Source of the DNA: Apricaphanius iberus
Lineage: Eukaryota > Chordata > Actinopteri > Cyprinodontiformes > Aphaniidae
Length of the DNA: 64,000 nt
Reading direction: 5' to 3'
Assembly (NCBI GenBank): GCA_028564705.1
Contig: JAPXFQ010001693.1
Coordinates: 124,001 to 188,000, forward strand
Both the position numbers and the translations under genes were made by a program. The notes under the pieces are model-generated. The model was not told where the DNA came from. It did not search any database and saw only the letters and a list, made by a program, of their open reading frames with translations. Positions within the stretch are counted from its first letter, which is position 1. Each line of letters begins with the position of its first letter. This document shows positions 44,159 to 55,649 of this stretch, one piece after another.

Positions 44159-45233
44159 TCAATTCAATTCAATTCAATTCAGTTTATTTATATAGCGCCA
44201 TTTCACAACAGATGTCATCTCAAGGCACTTTACAAAAAGAGTTATTACAATACAATGTTTAGTGTAGAAATTACAGAACCACAGAAGATTGCGTCGTGGA
44301 ATTCTCAGCAATCCCTCAACTGCTGAGCAAGCATGCAGCGACAGTGGGAAGGAAAACTCCCTTTTAACAGGAAGAAACCTCCGGCAGAACCAGGCTCAGC
44401 ACAAGCGGTTATCTGCCGCGACCGTCTGTGGCTTGGAGAATACATAACAGAGACACAGAAAGAGCAATAGAACTGATGCACAAGTTTGTTGCAGGACGTG
44501 GAGAATTTTCCGTCACTGCAATGCCATCTTAGTCAGGGTCGTCAAGCAGGGCTAATCCGGAGCACCTACTATAATAGAAAACAGGTTAGTGCTTGAATTG
44601 ACAGCACATCATGCAGTTGGGGAGAAGTAGGAGAGAAAGTAGGAACAGACCCTAATAATGTCCTCCAACAGCCTAGCCTAAAGCAGCATAGCTACTAACA
44701 TTAACCTGTCTCCTAGCTACTAGGAGACCTGGCTACCAACACTCTGTCTGAGTCCTCCTGACCCGTGGACGGTGTAGGGCCGGTAACGGCCCCCGTCATA
44801 CCGGGGTCTTCTCGGAGTCGGGTTGTTTGAGAATGCAGCCCAAAGTGGGTGGTAAACTCCATCTAAGGCTAAATACCGGCACGAGACCGATAGTCGACAA
44901 CTATCTTAAGGAAAAATAGACAGAACTGAGAGGACAGAAGAGGGCGAGAAACGTTTAAGAGATAAACGGGTGCGGTCCGCACAGTGCGGGAGGATCCCCT
45001 TGAGGGACTCTCTCTCCGGCGCTGGCTGGCCCCTGTGGGGCACATTTCTTCCGCGGCGGTAAGCCGCGACCGGCTCCGGATCTTTACCTGGCTTACATTA
45101 ATCTATCTCTACCTAGCTACTCTACCTCTTCCTATCTCTTCCTAACTTTTGACACTCTGCCTGACTACTAACATTAACCTGTCTCTTCCTATCTACCTGT
45201 CTGACCTGACTCTAACTACATATAAACATATCT

Positions 45234-46235
45234 CTAACTGTAAGCTTTGTCAAAGAGGAAAGTTTTTAGCCTAGTTTTAAAGATAGACAAATTGTCTGCT
45301 TCACGAACCAACCCTGGGAGCCGGTTCCATAGGAGGGGAGCCTGATAGCTGAAAGATCTGCCACCCATTCTACTTTTAGAAATCCTTGGAACTACCAGTA
45401 ATCCTGCAGTCTGAGAGCGAAGGTCTCTGTTAGGAACATATGGAACAATCAGGTCTCTTATGTATGATGGAGCTAGATTATTAAGGGCTTTATATGTCAG
45501 AAGGAGGATCTTGAATTCTATTCTAGATTTTACTGGGAGCCAGTGAAGAGAAGCTAAAACAGGGGAAATGTGATCTCTTCTTTTAATATTCATCAGAATT
45601 CTAGCAGCAGCATTTTGAACTAACTGAAGACTTTTAATTGTATTCTGTGGACTACCTGATAATAGACAGTTACAGTAATCCAGCCTTGAAGTAACAAAGG
45701 CATGGACTAGTTTTTCAGCATCATTCCTGGACAGGATGGTTCTAATTTTTGCAATATTCCTAAGGTGAAAAAAGGAAATCCTACAGACTTCTTTAATGTG
45801 AGTTCTAAATGACATATCTTGGTCAAAAATGACATTTTTTGCTTTATTACTGGAGGCTAATTTAATGCCGTCCAGGTGAAGGGGCTGACTAAGTAGTTTC
45901 TTTTTCAGAGCTTCTGGTCCAAAGACGACAACTTCTGTTTTATCAGAATTTAGAAGCAAGAAGTTTAGAGTCATCCAAGTTTTTATGTCTTCCAGACATG
46001 CCTGTAGTCTACCTAACTGATTGGATTCATCAGGATTTATGGATAGATATAGCTGTGTATCATCTGCGTAACTATGGAATTTTATCCCATGCTGCCTAAT
46101 TATTTTACCAATAGGAAGCATATATATAGTAAAGAGAATCGGCCCAAGCACTGAACCCTGTGGTACTCCGCAAGTAACTATTGAGGTTGAGGAAGATCTA
46201 TTGTTTACCTGAACAAACTGAAATCTGTTAGACAA
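45234..46235 (-). pseudogene. LINE ORF2, RT palm to C-terminus (333 aa)
   Basis: RT motifs in order: GVPQGSVLGPILFTIYM, catalytic [25 protein letters not shown], then the C-terminal domain SRLDYCNCLLSGSPQNTIKS, LQLVQNAAARILM, SLHWLPVKSRIEFKILLL, APSYIRDLIVPYVPNR. All RT catalytic residues are present in this part. It is separated from the upstream half by a frameshift near 46285. Confidence 0.93.
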
Positions 46236-46242
46236 ATAAGAT

Positions 46243-47790
46243 TTAAACCAACCTAGTGCTGTTCCTATTATACCGACACTTTGAGCCCTTTTCTATGAGA
46301 ATATTGTGGTCAACAGTGTCAAAGGCAGCACTGAGATCTAACAGGACCAGAATGGTCACCAGTCCATTGTCTGAGGCTATGAGAATATCATTAGTAACCT
46401 TCACCAGAGCTGTTTCAGTGCTGTGATGAGCTCTAAAGCCTGACTGAAACTTCTCAAACAGCTCATTATGGTTTAAATGCTCACATATCTGGTGTGCAAC
46501 TATTTTCTCAAGAATTTTAGATAAGAAGGGAAGATTAGATATCGGTCTATAGTTAATTAAGTCGTTTTGATCAAGAGAGGGTTTCTTAAGTAGAGGTTTA
46601 ATTACAGAAATCTTAAACTCCTGTGGTACATATCCATTGACTAAGGATAGATTCATTATATTTAAAATTGGAGCAGCGATCAGAGGGAAAACTTCTTTTA
46701 AGAGTTTAGTTGGGATTGGGTCTAAAACGCAAGTTGAAGGTTTAGATGAAGCTAATAATTTTAGTACATCACAAAGTTCGGCTGCATTAAAGCAGTTTAA
46801 GCATATATTAGGTTCCACCATTTTTGAGGCTGCCTCATTAACTAAGGAGGAAGCAAGCATATTGGGAAGGTTCCCAATTATCTTATTCTTTATGGAGTCT
46901 ATTTTATTTATAAAGAATTGCATGAAGTCGTCACTGCTTAGAGCTTGGGGAATGGTTGGCTCGATAGAGCTATGATCCTGTGTGAGTTTGGCAACTGTAT
47001 TAAAAAGAAACCTAGGATTATTTTTATTCTCCTCGATTAAAGATGAATAATATGCTGTTCTAGCTGTGTGAAGGCTCTTTTTATATAGCAATAAACTATT
47101 TTTCCATATTAAAAAGGAATCATGTAAATGCGTGGAGCGCCATTTTCTCTCTAGTTTTCTAACATTCTGCTTTAGGGTACGTAGCTCTAAATTAAACCAG
47201 GGAGTTAATCTTCTATGGCTAGCCACCTTCCTTTTCAAGGGGGCAACTTTGTCTATTGCCCGACGCAGGGAGGAATTAACGCTATGAACTAAAATGTCAA
47301 GTTGTGAGGGGTCACGAGTTAAATCACTGTTTTCTGTTCTGCATTTATAAACTGAGGAAATTAAAGTTGGAAGAGCTTCTTTAAAATTTGCTACAGCGTT
47401 GTCTGATAACGTTCTGGTATAATGAAGTTTTCTTTCAGGTTTGATATGATCCATTAGAGTAAGTTTAAAAGTGATAAGGAAATGATCAGACAGGATAGGG
47501 TTATGTGGAAAGACTGTTATTTCTTCACAGTCAATGCCATAAGTCAGCACAAGATCTAAAGTGTGGTGACAAGAATGTGTTGGTCCCTGCACATTTTGAG
47601 TAAAGCCTATTGAGTCTAGGATAGTGTTGAAAGCTGTATTTAGACTATCACTTTCATTATCAACATGAATATTGAAGTCTCCGACTATAATGACTTTATC
47701 AGTGTTTAAAGCTAAGTCAGATAGAAAATCTGAAATCTGATCTAAAAATTGAGAATAAGGTCCTGGTGGACGATATAAGACCACAAACAA
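46243..47790 (-). pseudogene. LINE ORF2, endonuclease C-part and RT fingers (515 aa)
   Basis: Endonuclease motifs [36 protein letters not shown] and [10 protein letters not shown], then a basic linker, then RT entry: [66 protein letters not shown] and [18 protein letters not shown] with the first catalytic Asp. The upstream endonuclease N-terminus ([29 protein letters not shown]) continues to about 48101 but is cut by a TAG at 47971-47973. Confidence 0.93.
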
Positions 47791-48184
47791 AAGTGGCTTT
47801 ACTGCTTTGTTATGTGTATGAGGAAAGCTAAAAACTAGATGCTCAAAGGAACTGTAACTATTATTTTTTTGGAGATTAATTAGTAAATCGGAATGAAAGA
47901 TAGTTGCTACTCCACCTCCTCGACCAGTACTTCGAGGGACACTAAAGTTTAAGTAGCTAGGGGGAGTTGACTAATTTATTGTGACATGGTCCTCTTCCTG
48001 CAACCATGTCTCTGCAAGACAAAACAAATCAATATTATTTTCACAAATTAAGTCATTTACTAAGAGTGTTTTTGAGGGGAGAGATCTTATGTTTAGTAAA
48101 CCACATTTAATTGATTTGTTTTTATGTTCAGTCCGAGTTTTATTTATCTTTATGAGATTTTTATACTTTGCTCTAGTAGCATTA

Positions 48185-48456
48185 ACTTTTAATTCATTAG
48201 TTTTGGGTAGTGGACGGGAAACTATCTCTATAGGGTAGTGGGTGGGTGGCAGTCCCTGTTCCTTGACCTGGACTCTTGGTTCCCTGAGCTGGACTCTGGG
48301 TTGTCACGGCTTTGGGGAACTAGAGATAACCCTATCAATGTTCCTGGAAAGAAGCGAAGCTCCGTCCTCGGTGGGATGGATGCCGTCTCTACGTAACAGT
48401 CCAGGTTTTCCCCAGAAGGCCCCCCACTTATCAATGATTATGAAGTGGGTCAACCC
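48185..48456 (-). pseudogene. LINE ORF1 esterase C-terminal remnant
   Basis: Minus strand: KWGAFWGKPGLLRRDGIHPT then EDGASLLSRNID. The DGIHPT block is the catalytic Asp/His block V of SGNH-type esterase domains found in ORF1 of L2/CR1-group elements. Only this end is present, so the insertion was 5' truncated here. Confidence 0.75.
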
Positions 48457-49086
48457 CTAACACGGTCACACAGTTTAATAAACGGGGGTTACAGATTACA
48501 ACGCCGTGCGCACGGTTTAATAAACCGTGGGAAATTGATTCCTACCCCTCAAAAATTAGTTCTGCACCTGCACTGTAGCTTCGTGCTCCGCCTGTTTGAG
48601 AATGGCTTTATTTGTTGTTGGTTGTGTTAAGTCACTACGACTACACTAGGACTTGCGATAATATCAAACAGAAAGACTGGCATAAAACAGGTCGGCAACT
48701 GCAGATTACCACATTACATTTAACGATCAAGACGACGGGAGCGCCCAGAGACTCTAATAGATTTCTAAAGACTGCCAGTCGGAGACTGAAAATCCTTTGG
48801 TGTACGCCCAGCATAAGGTTCTTCCCTTGATTTTTGTGTTAGCGTCTGAATCGACAGCATTTGAATAAAAAACAAACACCACATCAGTTATTTGGAATAA
48901 ACCTAATTACACTGAATTTACATGAATATAGAGCACACACAGAGATGTTAGCACACCAAACTACTGTGGGTCGCAAAGCATCGGCTAACTGCGACCTGCT
49001 GTTAACTGCAGTTTACATGTCTTAATGTGTCACATATAAGGGGATACTAAATCTACATTGGTCATTATATAAATATCTAAACTCAC
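48457..49086. other. Non-coding between LINE and orphan exon
   Basis: No gene recognised. If the exon at 49087-49239 is real, this is its intron, with the LINE inserted further in. Confidence 0.35.
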
Positions 49087-49239
49087 CCATTTCAGATCCA
49101 GAGCTTCTTCTTTCAGCTGTTGTGCCTCGTGATTACATGGCTCTTCCAGCAAGAAGCTGAAGTTGGCTTCTGATTCTAGCATCTGATTCGGGAAACGGTC
49201 AAAGGGCGTTTCCACCCAATTTCTCACTGATCCAAGCAT
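49087..49239 (-). other. Putative first coding exon, unrecognised protein
   Basis: Minus strand: ATG at 49239, 51 codons (MLGSVRNWVETPFDRFPNQM.., ..NHEAQQLKEEALDLKW) ending exactly at a consensus donor GTGAGT (49081-49086) in phase 0. The acidic, helical composition and good splice site favour a genuine exon. I do not recognise the family and cannot assign later exons. The left-hand candidates at 41424-41998 are possible but unsupported. Confidence 0.4.
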
Positions 49240-49285
49240 CTTTAATCTACTCTAGTCTAAAAACTGCAAAACGCAGACACTTTAA

Positions 49286-49547
49286 CCCTTTAAACCCTAG
49301 GCCTTTTCTGAAGCCTGTTTCTCGGAAAATGCTTACCGATGGAAAAATGATTATATTTCAGCAACCAAAAGGAGTATTTTAATCATTTTGACATAATTTT
49401 AAAGGTAACATTCAGTAGAATTAATAGATGTGTCGTTATGCATATTATCTGTATATAGTACTACTATTATTACTTTTATTTCTATTACCATTTCTATCAC
49501 TACTGATTTCTGTGTCCCCCAATTGGGGGATGCTGGGGTCTAAAGGG
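49286..49547. mobile_element. piggyBac-like MITE (262 bp)
   Basis: Ends CCCTTTAAACCC and inverse GGGTCTAAAGGG match at 11 of 12 positions. The left flank is TTAA (49282-49285) and the right flank TGAA (49548-49551), one change from the TTAA duplication of piggyBac. No coding. 'cccccaattggggg' inside is a short palindrome. Confidence 0.55.
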
Positions 49548-49655
49548 TGAAAAATCAGTTGGAGTAACCTTTTAGCCATTTCCAGAATTAGAAATTGAAG
49601 CCAACTTTAGCATTCAGACAGCTGTTCTAATTCTACTACATTACCCATAATCCTT

Positions 49656-49960
49656 GAGGCCAAATTTTCATTCCATATATTCAAGGTTCATTCAATGTAT
49701 TCAGACTTTTATTCCATATATTTAAGGTTCATTCAATAAATTCAAGGTTCATTCCATATATTCAGACTTTTCATTCCATATAGTCAAGGTTCGTTCCATA
49801 TATTCAGACTTTCATTCCATATATTCAAGGTTCATTGAATATATTCAGATTTTCAATCCATATATTCAAGGTTCATTCCATATGTTCAGACTTTTCATTC
49901 CATATATTCAGACTTTTATTCCATATATTCAAGGTTCATTCCATATATTCAAACATATCA
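49656..49960. repeat. Minisatellite of 'ttccatatattcaaggttca'
   Basis: Alternating ~20-bp modules 'ttccatatattcaaggttca' and 'ttccatatattcagactttt' repeat for about 300 bp. Confidence 0.9.
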
Positions 49961-50009
49961 ATATAAATATATCATATTTTTCCTGAAGGCATGCCATAAC
50001 AATATATAG

Positions 50010-50115
50010 TGTGTTTTTACTTCTCCTTATTTGTGCATTTTTGCAAAGAAAAATATATATTTTGTTTTTCCTTTTCCTTATACGTGCATTCCTTGTTTTT
50101 ACATTCCCTCGTCTC
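50010..50115 (-). repeat. Copy of the 19960-20400 repeat, reversed
   Basis: The reverse complement contains 'cacgtataaggaaaagga' and 'aaacaaaatatatatttttc', as in the 20-kb array. Confidence 0.65.
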
Positions 50116-50321
50116 CTCTTTTTACTTTATCTCATGCATTTCTGCTTCATTATGCAAATGAAGAGGGCTGCCCTTCTTGGTCCAATTCCTATACTTTGGT
50201 CAGTAAACAGGAAGGAGCAGGATCCATGTTTGGATGGATTGTGTATTTAAACGTATTATTATATATTAATAATATATATTATAATATTATTATTATTTAT
50301 AAACCTAAAAAGAATATGGAC

Positions 50322-50516
50322 AACCCTGAGCATTATCTTCATGAGACAATCCTACAGCAGCAGAGTATCTTCAGTCGAAGAATTCTTCAATTTCGATGCA
50401 ATACAGACCGCTACAACCATCATGTTCTACAATAACTCCTTGAAAAACGAATTAGTGATGAGCTACAACAAAACTTAATTTCCCTCTGGGATCAATAAAG
50501 TATTTTTGAATTTGCA
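50322..50516 (+). mobile_element. LINE 3' end fragment
   Basis: Encodes NPEHYLHETILQQQSIFSRR, ILQFRCNTDRYNHHVLQ and a stop, then 'tccctctgggatcaataaag', the usual end of a LINE with this C-terminus. Isolated 3' stub. Confidence 0.65.
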
Positions 50517-50765
50517 TTGTATGTTTACCGCAATGGATTAGTTGGTCCCATCCAAGTCCTTAACAAATTTGTTCGCCGCCGAGCAGGGGCGGATTTAGGA
50601 TTGAAGAAGACCAGGGGTTTAGTCCAGATGACTGATGGGCAAAAAAATGGTTGCTTTAAATGATGCAGCATCCTAACTTTTGAATACAGATAATCTTTAA
50701 GCAAATGAAAGACACCTGACTAAACTTACTATGCTTTAATGAGGCAAAACAACACTCAAACATAA

Positions 50766-51352
50766 GCTACGTTTACATGTGCAAAATATGTTTAACCTGA
50801 TCATAGTTCCGACTAGAATTTCACCTTCATCTATCGGATTATAAAAAGCGTTTGCATGAGCTACATGTCTGAATGGAATAAATCATTTTGACATTGGCAG
50901 AACTATCTAAAACGCTGGAAATGGCCGTATAAGAAGGAATAGACTTCAGTGTTAAACAAACATGACTGCACCCATTTGAAATGGAGGACTATTTTCTTGT
51001 TCAGTGTCCTTTTATTTATTCTTTCTGGTCATGGTTTTACATCCACAAGCCTTCATTCTTATGTACATAATAGATTTAAAAACCAAATCCCTTTATTGGC
51101 CAACATATTAGACATCTACGCATGACTTTACAGACATGTGCAGGAAGGATTTACATTCGGAATAGCAGTTTACATGTGACACGATCGGATTGAGTATCGG
51201 AATAATCCACCCCTCTCAATCGGAATGAAAGTTTGATCCGAATGAGTTTGATCATTCAGAGTCATAGTCATAGAGTAATCTGACTGGCGTGTTTACATTA
51301 AGCATTTGTATTCTGAGCAGGCTTTTAATCCGATTACCCATGTTAACGTAGC
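50766..51352. mobile_element. Inverted-repeat element ('gctacgtttacatg')
   Basis: Left end GCTACGTTTACATG and inverse right end GCTACGTTAACATG match 13 of 14. The interior contains repeated 'tcggaat' and 'atccgat' words. No coding. Target duplication not clear. Related sequence at 14687-15215. Confidence 0.55.
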
Positions 51353-51942
51353 CAATATTACTATCCGGAGGATCACAGTCAGCTGTTTGACGTCAACTCA
51401 GATCACTGGTCCAGGGAATACAGCATCCATTCAGAGCACATAATGTAAACAAATAGGGCTACTCAATTCACATTCGCTGAGACATGCACGTGGTATCTGC
51501 TGTTTTTTTCAGCTCTGTTCTTGTTTCTTACAATGATTTAATGCTGTTTCTTTGAATTATAATCAGTTTTCAAGACCAATTTCCAATTGTCTCAAAGAGA
51601 GTTTAAATTAATTGCATACACACATAAACATTTTCACATTATTCTCATATTACATCATATACATATATATGAAAATAACTTTTATTGAAACAAAAAAATA
51701 TACTATTCAAAGGCTTCATACCACTGCAACACGGTGCAGTGCTAATAGGCAGATGACAGCCATTTATTTTGTACATTTGGCAGCGTAATACGCAGCTTGG
51801 CTGGGAAAAGCAAAGAAACTTGGTAATCGAGTGACCCTTGTAGGAAAGGTTTCCTCTCTTGCGGGCTTCACAGACAATCAGATCCTTGACTTGATATCCT
51901 TGGAGGCAAAAGAGAAAAGGGCGAGACTTCTCCCCTGGAGCA

Positions 51943-52100
51943 AGGCAAGGCGATTTTATTTGTATAGCATGCTTTCAACACAAGACAATTTAAGGTGCTT
52001 TACGTGATTCGGCAGTAAAGAAACCAAACATGATAAAAACATAAAAAGTAAAAACAGCAAAACATAAATTATGGTAATCGATTTACCGGTCAGTCTATTG
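51943..52100 (-). repeat. L2-type LINE 3' tail, minus strand
   Basis: 'aggcaaggcgattttatttg' and 'ttaaggtgctttacgtgatt' are the same tail as LINE copy A (29098-29200). Only the last ~150 bp of the element are present. Confidence 0.8.
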
Positions 52101-52320
52101 CCGCTTTTCCACTTGGGTCACTAAAGTACAGGACGGGACGTGTCGGTACGGGTCAGAACGGTAAGGTTGTGTTTCCATTACTATCTAGTAAATGTGCATG
52201 TAGCTGAGCGCATGGCCATGCTCATCTTAGATTTGACGCAAAAGGTCTGTGACGTAAGTAGTAATCGCCACCTAAAAGGTAAACGAACGAGAACATGCAC
52301 ATTAGAAAGGGGAAAGAACA

Positions 52321-52479
52321 ATGGAGGACATTGAGGTATTGTTGTACTTTGTCCTCGGACTGTGGCTCTTTCTGAAGAAACAACTCCATGCAAAACATAT
52401 GAAAATGCATGGAATGACCCAGAGACTGCTCCCGAGTCTGTTGCTTCAACAACACATTATGCAGTGGAAGAGGGGTTGA
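52321..52479 (+). other. Short ORF in a repeat-like context, unrecognised
   Basis: 52 codons, MEDIEVLLYFVLGLWLFLKK.., with a hydrophobic N-terminus. Flanking 'ccgcttttccacttgg' at 52100 resembles ends of fish DNA transposons (PIF/Harbinger-like). It may be the start of a lost transposase. Weak. Confidence 0.2.
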
Positions 52480-52993
52480 CCTCTACTCATTAGAAACCCA
52501 TAAAATTGTTAACGTCAAGTGTAAAGTAAAATTTTCTGTTCTAATAGACCTATAGGACATATAAGGGCACAGAATCACCAAATTATGCCGTTGACTTGTT
52601 TAAACTGTGCCTAGTTTTTCAAAAATACTGCCAGAAATGTTTTATCCAGCTATCGTTTAACAGTAGCAGCTAGGTTCAAAAGGGATTTGCTCATATGGCT
52701 GACACCCACCCATTTGAAGTCCATAACATGTATTTTTTAATTAGAAGATTCCCCCCCGCATATTTCTTGTGACAACCCCAGTACACATGCAAAACACTGC
52801 TTTTTTAAATTGGCTTTTCCAAAATGATCCCAGAAGTCTAATCCCTGATATGGTTTGATGACAAGGTTTTGTAGCACTGCACACTTTTATTGAAAAACGA
52901 CAAATACGTTTACATATCTACAACACCTATGCAGAACAATTAGTTGCTCACCATCCCCTGAACCAGGTCACGTAATACAGCCACAAATTACTG

Positions 52994-53345
52994 TTTAAAG
53001 TCTTTTTTGGTCCGCCATCTCTTGCCTTCTGAGTCTAGCTTCCCGTGTTCTGAGCTCGGCTTTAGTCTCTCTAGTGAACTGCATCACCTCCACCATGCGC
53101 CCAACGTTGCCCTCTGACACAGCGGCGAAGCGTTCCTCGGCTTCCCGTATGTGCTTAAAAACTGTTGCCAGGTCTACTAGGTCACTGTTAATACGTAAAA
53201 CTCACCAGGGCCTGCCTGACACTGAGAGCCTGGGGGCGCAGATTTATTTCTGGATGTCATCGAGCAACGGCTGGGCACCTTGAAGACCAGCATTTCCTCC
53301 ACTTCCGTCATCTCCAACGTTTGGGTGAAAGGGGATGGCTCAATG
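52994..53345 (-). pseudogene. Decayed coiled-coil ORF, function unknown
   Basis: Minus-strand frames piece together as LDDIQ, EINLRPQALSVRQALVS, then a coherent helical end RINSDLVDLATVFKHIREAE, ERFAAVSEGNVGRMVEVMQF, RLRRQEMADQKRL with a stop at 52994. At least two single-base frameshifts separate the parts. The charged helical tail is coiled-coil-like. The family is not recognised. A DNA-transposon partner protein or a processed gene are both possible. Confidence 0.45.
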
Positions 53346-53638
53346 CTCTCTGATGTCTTGAATAAAAAAAAAAAAGTTTAAATCATGCAGAAAACAAAAA
53401 ATATAACACGCACAGCTATGAACTAGATTATATGCATAGTAAATAATGGCCATGAATTAGCTATAAGAGCTAGCCTATGTAGCCAAAAGAGCTAGCCTGA
53501 CTGCCAGAAAACAAAGGAACGACCACAAACGCCTGAGTGCGCTTGTTAAAATCATGTACAAAAAAAACCATAACACGGTTGGCTAAAATAGCCGGTCTGC
53601 ACAGTAAACTGTGGTGTGGTAGAAATATGAGTGCGGGT
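53346..53638. other. Non-coding
   Basis: Nothing recognised. Confidence 0.4.
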
Positions 53639-53905
53639 GAGAGAATAAAACAAAGTGTCAGCTATATTCGTACATAGTTTATTTTACGTGCACGGAGGGC
53701 CTCCTGCTGAGAACCCTCCAAGCTTCAATACACGGTGTCTGAGAGGCCTCGGATGAGAGAATAAGACAAAGTGTCAGGTATATTCGTACATAGTTTATTT
53801 TACGTACATGGATAGCCTCCTGCTGAGAACCCTCCAAGCTTCAGCACTGGATGTCTGAGAGGCCTCGGATGAGAGAATAAAACAAAGTGTCAGCTATATT
53901 TGTAC
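53639..53905. repeat. 116-bp tandem repeat, 2.3 copies
   Basis: Units start 'gagagaataa' at 53639, 53755 and 53871 (period 116) and share 'tcctgctgagaaccctccaa'. The array ends where LINE sequence begins. Confidence 0.92.
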
Positions 53906-55620
53906 CATACGCAGCCAGTTATTAGTCTCTCCCGAAAGTCCAGTATTTGTTTAGTAAGTTCATCAGTAGTTGTGATGCTCTCGGATTGAGATCGTAGATC
54001 TGAAGATGCATTCAGCATGAGGTTTACACAGGCATTGTCAAGTAATCTGTAATCAGGTCTGACTTCGGCTTTGATGAGCCAATGCAGTGATTTTAAGACC
54101 GGTGTAATGTGGTCCCGCGTCCTGGTCTTCATCAGGACACGTGCTGCTCAATTTTGTAAAAGCTGTTAACTGTAGGTAGTCTTTTTCAAAAGACCAGAAA
54201 GCAGGGCATTACAGTAATCGATTCTACTGGTGATAAAAGCCTGCATTAGCGTCTCCGTATTGGCCCGAGACTCTGGCAATGTTCTTTAGGTGATAAAAAC
54301 CTATTCTAGTAACATTTTTAATGTGTGGAATAAAAGACAGCTCAAAGGCAGCGCTTAGATCCAGTAGAACAGACACTGTCACCTTCTTAGTATCATAGAT
54401 TATTCTAAAATAATTTAAAATCTTTAAAGGAGCTGTCTCAGTGTTGTGGTTCATCCTAAAACTAGACTGAAATTTCTATAGGACATTATAAGCGTTAAAA
54501 AATCTTTAAGTTGAATAAAAACAAGTTTTTCTAAAACTTTGCTTAAAAATGGTAAGTTGGCCTCACTGAAGAGAAAACTTTATCAAGGGTTCCAGCATCC
54601 ACCGGGACAAAACTGTCCAGTGTTTCCTCTGGAAAAGTATATACTGTATTTCTGGTATTTCTTAAAGCGCTATTGTATGATTTGAGATGTTCTATGCATA
54701 TCTGATGATTTATTGTGATTGGATTTTTCCTCCATTTTGTTTCTACCACCCTGCAGCTACTTTTTAATTTTTTAAGAGCTTCGTTTTTCAATGGTATTGT
54801 ACGTTTTGAATGTATGTTTACAACTTTAAGTGGAGCCAGCAAGTCGAGAGCAAATTTAAGCCTACTGTTAAAACCATTCAAAATAAAATCACAGAGGGCA
54901 GGTAAAGGTACAGGAGGGAACTTTTTAAAAGCTTCAAGAAAACCTGCAGCCACTTCAGGGGTTAGATGACGCTTCCTGACAGTTCTCACAGAGGTTTCTA
55001 ATTGGATAAAACTGGTGATATTAAAAAACACACAGTAGTGGTCAGAGACAGTCAATTCAACAACAGAGGACACACTGGTGGACAGGCCATACGTGATGAC
55101 CAAGTCCAGGGTGTGTCCTCTGATGTGAGTTGGCTGCCGGACATGCTGGCTAAAATCCATATAACTTAAAATATTTTAAAAAATTTGTTGATAAAGGATA
55201 TAAAGGATTATCTATATGTAGATTAAAATCACCAGCTAAAATTATCCTTTCATAGAAGTTGTGTAAAATTGATAAAAACTGAAAATTCTTGAATAAAAAG
55301 TGCATTCCTTTTCGGTGGCCTATAAACTGTGACACAAAAAATCTGAGGAGTGCTAAAAACAGAGGCAGTCAGTGTATTCAAAGGTGTTAAAATTATCAAA
55401 TAAAACCGGCTTGGTGGAAAGAGTTGATGAACTTATAAGAAAAGTTAAAATTAGGTGGAGAGGCCTCTGGAAGATAAAGTCATTGATAAGGAGCCTCTTG
55501 TTTGATAAGGATGTAATGTTTAATAGAGTTTTTTTAAGTGTTTTGATGATGGGAGACTTACCTGCCTTTAACTTAGCTATGCTCCTTTCATGGTTTCCTA
55601 GCAACTACCTCCTTGTGATC
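53906..55620 (-). mobile_element. L2-type LINE, minus strand, internally deleted
   Basis: From right to left: endonuclease (LLNITSLSNKRLLINDFI, LAGDFNLHIDN, FSQHVRQPTHIRGHTLDLVI, ELTVSDHYCVFF), linker (VVETKWRKNP), a piece of RT ([11 protein letters not shown]), then a jump to the C-terminal region ([37 protein letters not shown]). The RT core with the YADD box is deleted around 54345. Multiple frameshifts. Distinct from the 44-kb and 59-kb families. Confidence 0.85.
54543..55160 (-). pseudogene. LINE endonuclease C-part and linker (205 aa)
   Basis: The longest surviving frame of this element: HTLDLVITYGLS, the catalytic SDHY pair, then a basic linker ending in ETLDSFVPVDAGTLDKVF. The endonuclease N-terminus lies in other frames to the right (55150-55620). 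Confidence 0.85.
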
Positions 55621-55649
55621 TGCTTACCAGCCTCTCTGAAAGCCCTGGA

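Larger units (their letters stand above)
44159..48456 (-). mobile_element. L2-type LINE, 4.3 kb, 5'-truncated in ORF1
   Basis: Minus-strand element ending in (GAATT)n at 44159-44180 with the 'gtgccttgagatgacatctg' 3' signature. Its 3' UTR (44180-45233) includes 'aaactcccttttaacaggaa'. ORF2 runs from about 48101 to 45234 and ORF1 is represented only by its esterase C-terminus. One stop (47971-47973) and one frameshift (about 46285) disable ORF2, so the copy is young but dead. The same family left the fragment at 23710-24694. Confidence 0.92.
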
